A stretch of DNA of 64,000 bases, from the NCBI GenBank assembly GCA_016712525.1, contig JADJQX010000007.1, forward strand, positions 124,001 through 188,000, written 5' to 3'. Of the stretch, positions 1 through 8,228 are shown piece after piece. The translations under genes were made by a program, and so were the position numbers. Numbering within the stretch: the first letter of the stretch is position 1; each line of letters starts with the position of its first letter. Source of the stretch: Myxococcales bacterium. Its GTDB lineage: Bacteria; Myxococcota_A; Polyangia; Polyangiales; Polyangiaceae. The notes under the pieces were generated by a model. It was not told the origin of the DNA. It did no database searches and was given only the letters and a program-made list of their open reading frames with translations.

Positions 1-847
1 ACAGCGTGAGCGAGCCGCCGTTCACGATGACCTGGAAGAGGTTCCCGGCGCGGTCGAACCCGTAGACGGCGCCCGCCCAGAAGGCGACGCCGAAGACCGC
101 CGTCTTTCCGTTCAACTGTCCGAAATTCCTGAGGATTTTCCCTGTCTTAGGGTCGACCTCGACGAGGCAGTCGGCGGCGTCGCATTGGGTGTCGTTGCCG
201 GCGCTCTTCACGGTGAGGTAGGTCGGCCCGCCGATGACCGAGACGATGTCGCCGCTCGAGATCAAGCGCGACGAGCCGGTGTCGAGCTTGCCGATCGACG
301 AGATTTGCCCGGTCTGAGGATCGATGCGCACGTACTCGTCGTCGACGTAGCCGACGAGCGCCTCGCTGTTCGCGTCGAGCGTGCCCTTGGGGACGAACGA
401 GAGGGAGTTCGGGAACTCCTTGTTCCCGACCGCGGCGGCGATCTTCGTGCACTTCGCGGTGGCCTTGTCGATCTTGAAGAGGCCGGTGCGGGTGGTGCCG
501 AACATGGCCGACTTCTCGTCGAGGGCGATGTCGAGCACGGCCTCGCTGGGCTCGTTGCAGCCCGAGAACGTGCCCACGGTCTGCGCGGCCCGCGTGTCGG
601 GATCGAGGCGGTAGAGCGTCGTGCCGGAGTGCCCGAAGACCTCGGCGGGGCCGGTGGGCGGCTTGGCATCGTCCAGGCCGGCGTCGGTGAAGACGGGCGG
701 CTTCTCTCCGCCGTCGGCGGGGATGACGACCGCGGCGTCGGGGCCGGCGTCGTCGTCGAAGGTGGTGCGTGGGGTCGACGCACACCCCGCGGCGTAGCCG
801 GCGCCGGCGAGCGCCAGGGCAGCGAAGGGGACGAGTCGCGAGGTCAC
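1..847 (-). CDS. Propeller-like lipoprotein, 3' part outside window
   Basis: The gene runs off the left edge, so only the first 282 codons are visible. I chose the GTG at 847 because it opens a signal peptide with a hydrophobic core and a lipobox ending AAGC at about residue 22, followed by the Asp/Ala-rich linker usual for exported myxobacterial lipoproteins. The rest alternates short hydrophobic strands with phrases such as VFGHSGTTLYRLD and LFKIDKATAKCTKIA. This fits a beta-propeller or YncE-like fold that relates a stored value to a running total. No catalytic motif is visible. It is probably exported and lipid-anchored. The function is unknown, and the similarity in design to the riboswitch-linked lipoprotein at 22848-24173 is noted but not proven to be homology. 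Confidence 0.7.
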   Translation of the reverse strand, partial: MTSRLVPFAALALAGAGYAAGCASTPRTTFDDDAGPDAAVVIPADGGEKPPVFTDAGLDDAKPPTGPAEVFGHSGTTLYRLDPDTRAAQTVGTFSGCNEPSEAVLDIALDEKSAMFGTTRTGLFKIDKATAKCTKIAAAVGNKEFPNSLSFVPKGTLDANSEALVGYVDDEYVRIDPQTGQISSIGKLDTGSSRLISSGDIVSVIGGPTYLTVKSAGNDTQCDAADCLVEVDPKTGKILRNFGQLNGKTAVFGVAFWAGAVYGFDRAGNLFQVIVNGGSLTL

Positions 848-992
848 GCGGAGCGTGTCGAACCAAGAAGAAAATGAAGACGAAGGCACGGTCTCGCTAC
901 CCTAGCACTTCGCTCGACCAGGGCGACCCACTACGAACGCCCATTTCCGTTGCCGGCATGCCTACCGTGTCGAGGGGTCGCTGGCCGTGGTT

Positions 993-2516
993 TCAGCCGG
1001 CCGCCGCGGGGCGGGTGAGCTCGGCGACCAGCGTCGGCTTGACGACCTTGCCGAGCGGGTTTCGCGGGAGGGCGTCGCGCACGAGGAACGCCTTGGGCAC
1101 CTTGTAGGGCGCGAGCCGCTCTCGGCAAAAGGCGCGGAGGTCGTCTTCGGTCGGAGGGGCGTGGCCGTCTCTCACGAGCAGGCAGGCGACGACACGCTCG
1201 CCCCACGCCTCGTCGGGGAGACCCACGACGGCCGCGTCGAGCACCGACCCGTGCTCGCGGAGCACCTCCTCGATTTCGAGGGCCGAGAGCTTGTAGCCGC
1301 CGCTCTTGAGAATATCGACGCTCGTGCGCCCCAGGATGCGAAAGGCGCCCGGCGAGCCATCGGGGCCGACGTCGCGAGTCACGGTGTCGCCCGTGCGGAA
1401 CCAGGGCCGCCCGCCTGCGGGGTCGTCGACGAACGCCGCGCGGGTCTCGTCGGCGCGCTGGAAGTAGCCCGCGAAGACGCTCGGGCCGCGCACGAGCAGC
1501 TCGCCTTGGGGGGCGTCTGCGAAATGCTCATCGACGATGCGCGTCTCGACGGTCTCGAGCGGGAGACCCACCGTGCCCGGGCGCCGCTCGCCGACGAGCG
1601 GGTTCGTGAGCCCTACGCCGATTTCGGTCATGCCGAATCGCTCGAGCGGGTAGGCCCCCGAGATCGTGCGGAACGCCTCTCCGAGCGTGGCCGGCAGCGC
1701 GGCGCTTCCGCTCGTGGCGAGGCGGAGCCCGCGTGCGTTTCGTTCCCATCGGGCGCGCGTCTCGAGGCTCGCGCCGTCGTAGGCCACGACGAGCCTTTGG
1801 TACATCGCGGGCACGCCCATGAAGACCGTGGCGTGCGCCATCTCGTCCCACACGGCTTTGGCCTCGAACGGGTGGAAACGCGTGCACGCTCCCGCCCCGA
1901 GCGCGGAAAACAGGGCGATCACCAGCCCGTGCATGTGGTGAAGGGGGAGCGTATGAAGGAGGATGTCGGCGGGCGAGAAGCCCCACGCACGGCCCACCGC
2001 GCTCTGCTGCGTGGAGAGGTTCTCGTGGGTGAGCACGGCCCCCTTCGGGCGGCCCGTCGTGCCGCTCGTGTAGAGCTGCAGCGCGGGGGCGCTCGGGCTC
2101 TCGGGGAGGGTGAAGGGCGCGTCGGTCGCGCCGACGGCGGACGGGCTCACCACGCGTCGCCCGGGGGTGTGTGGGCGTGCCGTGTCTTGCATGTCGTCCG
2201 AGACGAGCAGCGTGTGCACGCCAGCGTCGTCACAGAAATACGCGCGCTCTCGCTCGGGATAGAGCGGCGTCAGCACGACGCCCGTGCCGCCCGCGAGCAC
2301 GACGCCCATGACCGACGCGACGAAATCGGCGCCCGGCGAGACGAGCACGGCGACGCGCTCTCCTTCGAGCGAAGCGCGCTCTCCTCGGAGCGCGGCAGCG
2401 ACGCGCAGCGAGCCCTCGACCACCTCGCCGTACGTGTGATCGCCGCGGCCGTCGATGACGGCGAGGGAGGTGTCGTGTCGTCTCGAGAGCCACGCGTCGA
2501 CGAGCTGGGTCGGCAT
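993..2516 (-). CDS. Acyl-CoA synthetase, malonyl-CoA synthetase (MatB/ACSF3)-like
   Basis: A 507-residue member of the AMP-forming acyl-CoA synthetase family, which activates a carboxylic acid through an acyl-adenylate to the CoA thioester. The ATP-binding loop YTSGTTGRPKG lies near residue 148, followed by LPLHHMHGL, the ERFGMTEIG adenylate-binding segment, the WFRTGD hinge region and the C-terminal lysine region NPLGKVVKP. Its compact length and the PLHHMHG and FGMTEIG patterns resemble malonyl-CoA synthetases (MatB, human ACSF3). The substrate is an inference and a medium-chain acid is possible. A GTG at 2534 would add six residues; I prefer the ATG at 2516, which follows GAAGG. The gene is separated from its upstream neighbour by a strong terminator, so it is probably transcribed alone. 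Confidence 0.85.
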   Translation of the reverse strand: MPTQLVDAWLSRRHDTSLAVIDGRGDHTYGEVVEGSLRVAAALRGERASLEGERVAVLVSPGADFVASVMGVVLAGGTGVVLTPLYPERERAYFCDDAGVHTLLVSDDMQDTARPHTPGRRVVSPSAVGATDAPFTLPESPSAPALQLYTSGTTGRPKGAVLTHENLSTQQSAVGRAWGFSPADILLHTLPLHHMHGLVIALFSALGAGACTRFHPFEAKAVWDEMAHATVFMGVPAMYQRLVVAYDGASLETRARWERNARGLRLATSGSAALPATLGEAFRTISGAYPLERFGMTEIGVGLTNPLVGERRPGTVGLPLETVETRIVDEHFADAPQGELLVRGPSVFAGYFQRADETRAAFVDDPAGGRPWFRTGDTVTRDVGPDGSPGAFRILGRTSVDILKSGGYKLSALEIEEVLREHGSVLDAAVVGLPDEAWGERVVACLLVRDGHAPPTEDDLRAFCRERLAPYKVPKAFLVRDALPRNPLGKVVKPTLVAELTRPAAAG

Positions 2517-2557
2517 GGCCTTCGTCTTTGCCACGCCCGGTCGCGCGTGCCGAGCAC

Positions 2558-2591
2558 AAAAAAAGCGCGCCCCGCGGGGAGCGAGGCGCGC
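2558..2591 (-). terminator. Rho-independent terminator
   Basis: On the minus strand a 7-bp perfect stem (GCGCGCC / GGCGCGC, 2565-2571 with 2585-2591) is followed at once by a run of seven T (2558-2564). It lies 20 bases past the stop of the PglZ-like gene and before the acyl-CoA synthetase start, so it should end transcription of the former. Confidence 0.85.
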
Positions 2592-2610
2592 GTACGGAGA
2601 GGCTCGTAGG

Positions 2611-4335
2611 TCAGTTCGCCGGGTCGAGCACGTAGGCGAAATACGGCACGATCACCTCTTCGGGGGTCGCGCCACCGTCTTGGGTGCGCCCGTCCTCGTG
2701 GAGCACGAACCCGTGGTCTCCGAAGACGTAGAGGAGCGTGCGCTCCGGCGTGCGCGGGCCGAGCGGGCTCTTGCCGGAGACGAGGCCGTGCGCGTGGCGC
2801 GCGATCGAGCCCGCGAGGGTGTCGACGAGCGTCGCGACCTCGAAGGCGAGCCGGGGCCCACGGGCGAGCGGGGCGGCGCGAAACGCCGCGATGGTGTCGA
2901 GGCTGAAGAGATCCCGGGCGCCCATACGGACTCTCCGGAGCGCTCCGCGCGCGTGCCACTCGGCGTCCGGTAGCGACTCGTCCGGGCGGGGCGAGCCGAG
3001 GGCGGCGGCGCCTCGCGCGAGGGTGTCCTCTTGGCGGGCCGACGTCGTGGGGAGGGCGGCGAACAGGAGCCCCGACTCGACCTCCGCGTCCTCGGGGAGC
3101 ATCCTCAGGAGCGCGTCGTGGGCCCGACGGCCGAGGTCGACGCGGAGCCCTGGAACGAGGAGGAGGCTCGTCGAGCGTGCCCCGCTCGCGCGTGCGAGCC
3201 GCGTCGCCTCTTCGAACGCGTCGAGCACCATCTTCGGGCGCTTCCCGGTGAGCGCGAACGTCGGGAACGCGTCCGAGTACGCGCGCTCGAAGTTGCGACG
3301 AAACCCCGAGTGCACGGCGGCGACGCGCGGCTCGACCTCGACGCCATGCGCGCGCGCCTCGAAGAGGATCTCTCCGAGTGGGAGATAGTGCGACAAAAAG
3401 CACGTCTTCAACACGGACAGGGGTTGGGGCCCGCGGAGGTCGGCGAGCGCCCGCGCGTGGCCGAGCGTCACGTCGCGGTCGACCGGTTCGTACGTCGGGA
3501 GCTCGACCGCGGGCTCGTCGTCCGCTTCGATCGCGCGCGCCGCTTCGGGCTCGTCGCGGAGCTCTCCCTGGTCTTGTGCCTCGAGGACGGGGGCGGGCTC
3601 GCTCACGGTGGGCGGGGCCTCGTCGTGCTCGGTGGCGGCGGCGAGCGTGTCGTCCGTCGTCGCCGCCGCGGGGGGGCTCGGGCTGGCGAGCACCTCCGCG
3701 ATCGCCTTGATTTCTTCGGCCTGCGCGGGGATCGCCGGTGGCGCGGCGGGCACGGAGGGTCGGGGCGCGGGGACCGTCGCGACGAGCCTCGGGTCGAGCA
3801 GCGCGAGGAGCGGGACGGGCCTGCCGTAGGCGGGGGCGTCGGCGTCGTCGTCGTCGAGGAGGAAGACGAACGACCGCGAGCGCGTCGCGTAGGCGAGCGT
3901 CGCGAGGGTCGTCGAGTCCTCGGGGGTCAGGGCCGGCGAACGGATCGCGCGGAGCGGGTCGAGGGAGAGGACGATGCCGGACGCGCCGATCGCACGCGCG
4001 CGAAAGAGCTGATCGCCGAGTGTATCGTCGACTCCGGGGTAGGGACCCGAGGCCCCGAGCGCGAGGAGCTTTCCTTCGATCGCGTCGTCGAGGTAGGCCG
4101 CGAGGCGGCCGCGTTCGGCGCGCGTGGGGGAGGGGACCCGCACGACGAGCGCTCCTTCCCCGAGGAGCTCCACGGCCCGGCGCTCGCGGTGCTCGGCGCT
4201 CCCGAGCTCGACCTCTCCGCGCAAGCGAGGCGCCGCCCCATCGGTGTCGGGCTCGCGTGCCAGGCTCACTTCGTCGCGCCCCGGCCGCGGCTCGTCGTGC
4301 TGCGGAGCGGGCATGGAAACGTCCGTCGTGGTCAT
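2611..4335 (-). CDS. Large protein with PglZ-like C-terminus
   Basis: A 574-residue cytoplasmic protein without signal peptide. Residues 1-60 are charged, the middle (about 190-280) is a Pro/Ala/Glu-rich linker, and two folded blocks surround it. The last block ends with LYVFGDHGFVL and then GGATPEEVIVP, which resembles the end of PglZ / alkaline-phosphatase-superfamily proteins, where an Asp-His pair binds metal and a (G)GxSxEEVIVP-like segment closes the domain. The upstream metal ligands of a full alkaline phosphatase core are not obvious, so activity is doubtful. PglZ proteins are best known from BREX phage defence, but no other BREX gene is nearby. I regard this as a lineage-specific PglZ relative of unknown role; it ends in its own terminator. 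Confidence 0.6.
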   Translation of the reverse strand: MTTTDVSMPAPQHDEPRPGRDEVSLAREPDTDGAAPRLRGEVELGSAEHRERRAVELLGEGALVVRVPSPTRAERGRLAAYLDDAIEGKLLALGASGPYPGVDDTLGDQLFRARAIGASGIVLSLDPLRAIRSPALTPEDSTTLATLAYATRSRSFVFLLDDDDADAPAYGRPVPLLALLDPRLVATVPAPRPSVPAAPPAIPAQAEEIKAIAEVLASPSPPAAATTDDTLAAATEHDEAPPTVSEPAPVLEAQDQGELRDEPEAARAIEADDEPAVELPTYEPVDRDVTLGHARALADLRGPQPLSVLKTCFLSHYLPLGEILFEARAHGVEVEPRVAAVHSGFRRNFERAYSDAFPTFALTGKRPKMVLDAFEEATRLARASGARSTSLLLVPGLRVDLGRRAHDALLRMLPEDAEVESGLLFAALPTTSARQEDTLARGAAALGSPRPDESLPDAEWHARGALRRVRMGARDLFSLDTIAAFRAAPLARGPRLAFEVATLVDTLAGSIARHAHGLVSGKSPLGPRTPERTLLYVFGDHGFVLHEDGRTQDGGATPEEVIVPYFAYVLDPAN

Positions 4336-4688
4336 GGCGCAACGTTCCCCGACACCCCCCTCGCGGGAAAGTTTTCGGCGCGTTTTCCGGCAGAAGCGCC
4401 CCTCGCTCGCCTACGCATCTTCGGCGGAGGCATCGCGGGGCGCGTTGACGGGAAGGGGCGGCGCACTTAGGGTGAGCCTTGCTCTTCCGTGCCGTTCGCG
4501 TCGCGGCGTCATGGATCCCTTACGATCACGAACCAGGGTTACGACGGAAATGCGGTGTGCACGCCGGGCCTGCTCTCACGAGCCGGATAACTCGGAAGCC
4601 TGAAGCGTCGCCTGAGTATCCCACCTAGCCGACGGCTAGGGGTTCATGGACCGTGCGTGGGCGGTGCGGGAGGGCGCTCGATGACCCG
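4336..4688. other. 353-bp gap with orphan promoter-like motif and hairpin
   Basis: No gene is supported here. Two structures are visible. On the plus strand TTGACG (4445-4450) and TAGGGT (4468-4473) are spaced by 17 bp, a plausible sigma-70 promoter that faces no plus-strand gene. A perfect 7-bp stem with 3-base loop, CCTAGCC-GAC-GGCTAGG, lies at 4624-4640 and is 3' of the cytochrome gene on the minus strand. It may be a terminator, although no T-run follows on that side. The part next to 4335 should hold the promoter of the PglZ-like gene. Confidence 0.35.
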
Positions 4689-5834
4689 TCACGGGCAAGG
4701 CGGCAGCGCGTCGATCCACGCGCCCAACAGCGCGACGCCGGTCGCGTCGACCTTGTGGCTCGCGATCGGCGGCATTTGCTCTTTCTCCGTAGGCTCGCGG
4801 AGGTTCGCCCGGACGAACGCGGCGCTGGCCGCTTTGTCGCCGCCCACGATGTTCTTGAGCGGCGCCGTGCCCCCCGCGGGCACCCAACGCGAGGCCGTGC
4901 AGTAGGACGTCGTGAAGAGCGAGAGGTCGGAGACGGCCGTCGGCGTCGCGCCGAGCACCTCGGATTCCTTGAGCGCGAACCGAAGCGGCACCTGCGCTGC
5001 CGCCGAGAGCGGGGCGTCGTTGTGGCAGGCCGCGCAGTTGGCGTGGAGCCACTGGATGGCGGCCGCGGCCTTCCCGGTCGCGTCCTCGGGGAACACGGCG
5101 CGCGTCTTGGCCGGCGGGCTCGTCAGCGTTCCGGCAGCGACGAGCCCTTCCAGCGTCAGCCCCTTCGCCTCGGGCATGGCGAGCGCGATCGCGTCGAGGC
5201 CGAGCAGCTGGTCCGCGCCGCCGAAATGGCAGGTGTCGCACTTCTGAGGTGTGGGGATCTCGTACCCGTCCGCCAACCTCGCACCCGCTTCGAACCGCGT
5301 GGCGCGCGTCTCGCTAGCATCCCAACGGTAGGTCGTTCGCGCCCACTTGTTCGGCGCCACCTTCGCGTAGTGGCGTGTCTCGATGCGCTTTCCGTCGACC
5401 TTGAACTCTTTCCAGGTCTTCGTGCCCACGGGCCACTTCCAGGCCGTCATGTCGGTCGTGTCGATCTTCTGGCCTGGCGGGACCATCACGAAGCGCGACT
5501 TCTCGGCGCCGTCGCTCCAGAACGGGGTGCCGGGGAAGTACGCGACGACGCCCGGCGCGAGGGCCTTCGTGGTGACGTCGGCGTAGAGCCCCGTGCACGC
5601 GAGATCGTTCGCGAGCCCGTCTTTGCCGACGCTGTCGCACGCGCCGGCCTCCGCGGCGTCCGTCGGGGGCACGAGGACGTCGGGACGCTCGGCGTCGACG
5701 GGGGGCGCGCTGTCCGCGACACTGGCGTCGACGGGGGCCTCGGGTGTGTCGCTGCACGCGGACGAAGCCGCGGCGGTGCCGGCGGCGAGGACCAGGGCGA
5801 CGAGGATCGACGAGGCGAACGAGCCGGAGCGCAT
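4689..5834 (-). CDS. Diheme c-type cytochrome lipoprotein
   Basis: A 381-residue exported lipoprotein. The signal peptide ends at a lipobox (ASSAC, Cys 27) and an Asp/Ala/Pro linker follows. Two haem c attachment motifs, CDTCH near residue 198 and CAACH near 266, indicate covalent haem binding in the periplasm. The central part (YFPGTPFWSDGAEKSRF, RTTYRWD) resembles a family of cytochrome-like proteins that are often encoded with PQQ-type sugar dehydrogenases, called the HNE_0200/SO_2930 family. It probably accepts or passes electrons at the cell surface or outer membrane. The start is the ATG at 5834, which gives a clean signal peptide; an open frame continues upstream but lacks coding character. 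No oxidoreductase partner is adjacent. Confidence 0.8.
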   Translation of the reverse strand: MRSGSFASSILVALVLAAGTAAASSACSDTPEAPVDASVADSAPPVDAERPDVLVPPTDAAEAGACDSVGKDGLANDLACTGLYADVTTKALAPGVVAYFPGTPFWSDGAEKSRFVMVPPGQKIDTTDMTAWKWPVGTKTWKEFKVDGKRIETRHYAKVAPNKWARTTYRWDASETRATRFEAGARLADGYEIPTPQKCDTCHFGGADQLLGLDAIALAMPEAKGLTLEGLVAAGTLTSPPAKTRAVFPEDATGKAAAAIQWLHANCAACHNDAPLSAAAQVPLRFALKESEVLGATPTAVSDLSLFTTSYCTASRWVPAGGTAPLKNIVGGDKAASAAFVRANLREPTEKEQMPPIASHKVDATGVALLGAWIDALPPCP

Positions 5835-5880
5835 GCGGACACGGTAGCACGCGTCGCGCGGGAGGGAGCGTGTTCGAAGC

Positions 5881-6699
5881 TCAGCCGAAGCGCGCGACGA
5901 AGGTGCGGTGCACCTCGAGGTCGGGGCCACCTCGGGCGAGGTCGCGAGGGGACTGTCCGCTGCGCACGCGGAGGACGTCGATGACCCTCTCTCCTTCGCG
6001 TGGCACGAAGACGGCGCGCCACTCCTTGACCGCGAGGACCATCGTGTCCCCCTCCCGCCGGATCCTCCGGTACGCGTGCGGCTCCGGTCCGAGGCCGAGG
6101 TGCTCGCGGATGCGCCGCTCGAGCCCGAGGCCCGTCTCGGCTTCGACGAACGCGCACGCCTCACGCGCGGCGTCCGTGAGCACCACTTCGTAAGGAGCGC
6201 GGGGATCGCTCGCGCGAGCCTTGGGCGCGACGACGGTCGGCGCGTCGCCCTCAAGCCAGCCGGCCTTCGCGTCCGGGAAGGCGTCCGTGTACGCGAGGTA
6301 GGGTTTGATGTCGTAGATGGGAGTGCCGTCGAGGAGGTCGACGTCGAGCACGTGGAGGGAGGTCTTCTCGACGCGAACGAGCCGAACGACGGAGATTCCA
6401 ATCGGGTTCGGGCGATGCGGCGAGCGCGTCGCGAAGACACCGCGTTTGGTCGTGCTCCGCGGCGGGAGCACCTTCAGGCTCGACGTTCGGTGCGCGCGGT
6501 CGAACCCGAAGACCACGATGAGCCTGTCGAAGCCGTCGAGGTCGGCGAGCCCATCCGCGAGGTCCGGTCGGATCTCGATCACCCCGGCGACACCCTCGGC
6601 CGCCCGCGGCTGGCGCGGGGCGTCCGCCTTCTCGGCGTAGGGCGTGCGCGCGATCCCGATAGGGCGCAGGACGAGAGCTGCGTCGACGTCGCTTGTCAT
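5881..6699 (-). CDS. trmO: tRNA N6-threonylcarbamoyladenosine methyltransferase TrmO
   Basis: A 272-residue TsaA/TrmO family protein, which uses S-adenosylmethionine to methylate t6A at position 37 of certain tRNAs. Family signatures are near the N-terminus: LRPIGIARTPYAEK, DLADLDGFDRLIVVFGFDRAH, then GVFATRSPHRPNPIGIS and the following DLLDGTPIYDIKPYLAYTDAF. The last two motifs line the SAM pocket in the beta-barrel domain. The C-terminal half (about 165-272) is the smaller alpha/beta extension seen in proteobacterial TrmO. The ATG at 6699 was chosen because residues before it lack conservation. The gene lies 25 bases after the 3D-domain lipoprotein on the same strand, so the two may be co-transcribed, but no functional link is evident. 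Confidence 0.9.
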   Translation of the reverse strand: MTSDVDAALVLRPIGIARTPYAEKADAPRQPRAAEGVAGVIEIRPDLADGLADLDGFDRLIVVFGFDRAHRTSSLKVLPPRSTTKRGVFATRSPHRPNPIGISVVRLVRVEKTSLHVLDVDLLDGTPIYDIKPYLAYTDAFPDAKAGWLEGDAPTVVAPKARASDPRAPYEVVLTDAAREACAFVEAETGLGLERRIREHLGLGPEPHAYRRIRREGDTMVLAVKEWRAVFVPREGERVIDVLRVRSGQSPRDLARGGPDLEVHRTFVARFG

Positions 6700-6724
6700 C
6701 GTGTGCCCGTCCGACGCGCGTGGC

Positions 6725-7552
6725 TCAGGGGCGCTTCGACCCGGAGCACCGTTTGGTGCCGACCACCACGTGCACCCCTTGGTTCGAGGGGAGCATCTCT
6801 TCGACGAGCTCGGTCGAGCGGGGGCGGCCCGTGAAGATGTCGATGTGCGCGTCGCGGACCTTGAGCCCACGGTCCTCGACCACGAGGCACCCGTCGTGGA
6901 GGCTGCCCCCTTCGCCCACCGCCAGCCCGTCGAGCTCCGGGACGTAAATGTCCGTACCCATGGGCAAAAAGTGGGTGTCGGCCGCCACGCTCCGGAGGGG
7001 GCGGATGGCCTTCCCGGCCGCGCCTCGACCGAAGGGGTAGACCTTCGGGTCGAGGGCCTCGAAACAAATCTTCTGGCTCGTACGCGGGCAGATGTCGGCG
7101 CACGGACAGTCGCGCTTCGCGAAGCTCACGGTGCCCCCGCGGGCGAGGGAGCCCGAGCCTTGGACGCAGAGCGCCTCGAAGAACGTGCGGGAGACGTCCC
7201 CGATGGCGCCGCAGGACGCGTCGCGGAGGGTGACCTTCGCGCCCTTCTCGTCCTTGGCGGCCATGTCGGCCTCGGACGGAAAGTCGTAGTACGTGTTGCG
7301 GAAGACGCCGAGGTTCTGGCCTCGTACGTCGTCCGGGACGTGCTCTTTCGCCTCCAGGGTGACGCTCGCTTTGCGCCCTGGCGCGGGCGCGGAGCGGCTC
7401 TCGGGGCTCGGGAGCGTGGGCTCGGTCGCGGGGGTGAGCGGCTCCTCGATGAACGCGGAGCCCGTGCCCCACCCGCACGCAGCGAGCCCGCTCGCGAGGG
7501 CGACGGTCGTGGCGAGAGGCCCGAGGGCGGCGGCGAGTCGAGCGCGCGTCAT
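6725..7552 (-). CDS. 3D-domain lipoprotein
   Basis: A 275-residue lipoprotein with a signal peptide ending LASGLAAC (Cys 26) and a Pro/Ser linker. The C-terminal part carries the 3D domain, named for three aspartates: MGTDIYVPELDG, then HDGCLVVEDRG and RDAHIDIFTG. This double-psi beta-barrel is found in MltA lytic transglycosylases and in YorM/YuiC-type peptidoglycan enzymes. The middle contains six or more cysteines (CGAIGD, CPCADICPRTSQKICF) that could form disulphides in the periplasm. A role in cell-wall turnover is inferred from the 3D domain, with no proof that this version is catalytic. Its start codon overlaps a possible divergent ATG at 7551. Confidence 0.75.
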   Translation of the reverse strand: MTRARLAAALGPLATTVALASGLAACGWGTGSAFIEEPLTPATEPTLPSPESRSAPAPGRKASVTLEAKEHVPDDVRGQNLGVFRNTYYDFPSEADMAAKDEKGAKVTLRDASCGAIGDVSRTFFEALCVQGSGSLARGGTVSFAKRDCPCADICPRTSQKICFEALDPKVYPFGRGAAGKAIRPLRSVAADTHFLPMGTDIYVPELDGLAVGEGGSLHDGCLVVEDRGLKVRDAHIDIFTGRPRSTELVEEMLPSNQGVHVVVGTKRCSGSKRP

Positions 7553-7598
7553 GCCTCATCCTTCCTACGGGACGGCGTTTCGGTCAAACTCCCGGAGA

Positions 7599-8228
7599 GT
7601 GCGGGCCTCTCGACTTATCGAAGCGCTTATCGTCGTCGTGGGTGTCGCTACGGTGGCGCACGCCCATACGCTGGGGATCTCGTCGGGCGAATACAGGGCG
7701 TCGGGCTCGCGGCTGGTGGTGCACCTCGCCTTTGCGGCCTCCGACGCCGCGCTGCTCGTGCCGGCGCTCGACGGTGACGGGGACGGTCGTGTCGCGGCGG
7801 CCGAGGTCGTGCGGGCGCGTCCGGCCATCGAGGGCGCGATGCGGTCCTTCGTCGTCGTCTCGGGGGACGGCGGCCTCTGCGACGGGCACGTGACCGATGC
7901 GGCGCTCACGGAGGGCGACGGCGTGATCGTGGACGCGACGTTCACCTGTGCTCACGAGCCCGCAGGGTTCGACCTGGCGTTCCCGGGCCTCTCGGCGCTC
8001 GGCCCCTCGCACCGTCACGTCGCGCGCACCATCGGGACGAGCACGGCAGACGCCCTCCTCACGACGGACACGCCGCACGTCGCCTTCGTGACGAGGACAG
8101 GGGCGCCACGTACGCCCGAGCCCGCGTCGTCGTCACGCCGCTGGCTGGTCGTCGTGGGGCTCGTCGTGGCCTTCGTCGGCGCGGCCCTCGTTCGGCGCGC
8201 GCGTCGGAGATCCCACGGTCAAGGGTGA
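7599..8228 (+). CDS. Secreted, membrane-tethered protein with HupE-like N-terminal domain
   Basis: The protein has an N-terminal signal peptide (RASRLIEALIVVVGVATVAHA), a soluble domain of about 150 residues and one C-terminal membrane helix (LVVVGLVVAFVGAALV) followed by a basic tail. The start of the mature protein, AHTLGISSGEYRASGSRL, looks like the extracytoplasmic N-terminal part of HupE/UreJ_2 metal-permease-like proteins, but the multi-helix permease part is missing. DGDGDGRVAAAEV near residue 65 resembles a calcium-binding EF-hand loop. The start could be the GTG at 7599, which gives the best signal peptide, or the ATG at 7551. The last 96 bases overlap the 3' end of the convergent EamA gene. 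Function unknown. Confidence 0.65.
   Translation: MRASRLIEALIVVVGVATVAHAHTLGISSGEYRASGSRLVVHLAFAASDAALLVPALDGDGDGRVAAAEVVRARPAIEGAMRSFVVVSGDGGLCDGHVTDAALTEGDGVIVDATFTCAHEPAGFDLAFPGLSALGPSHRHVARTIGTSTADALLTTDTPHVAFVTRTGAPRTPEPASSSRRWLVVVGLVVAFVGAALVRRARRRSHGQG

Noticed and set aside
987..2609. Long open frame on the plus strand (540 codons) opposite the acyl-CoA synthetase
   Set aside because: Low-complexity Arg/Ala/Glu-rich translation without motifs; the minus strand carries a complete enzyme. It is a GC-driven shadow frame.
4500..4660. tRNA or other structured RNA in the gap
   Set aside because: No acceptor-stem, T-loop or anticodon pattern could be traced; only one small hairpin is clear.
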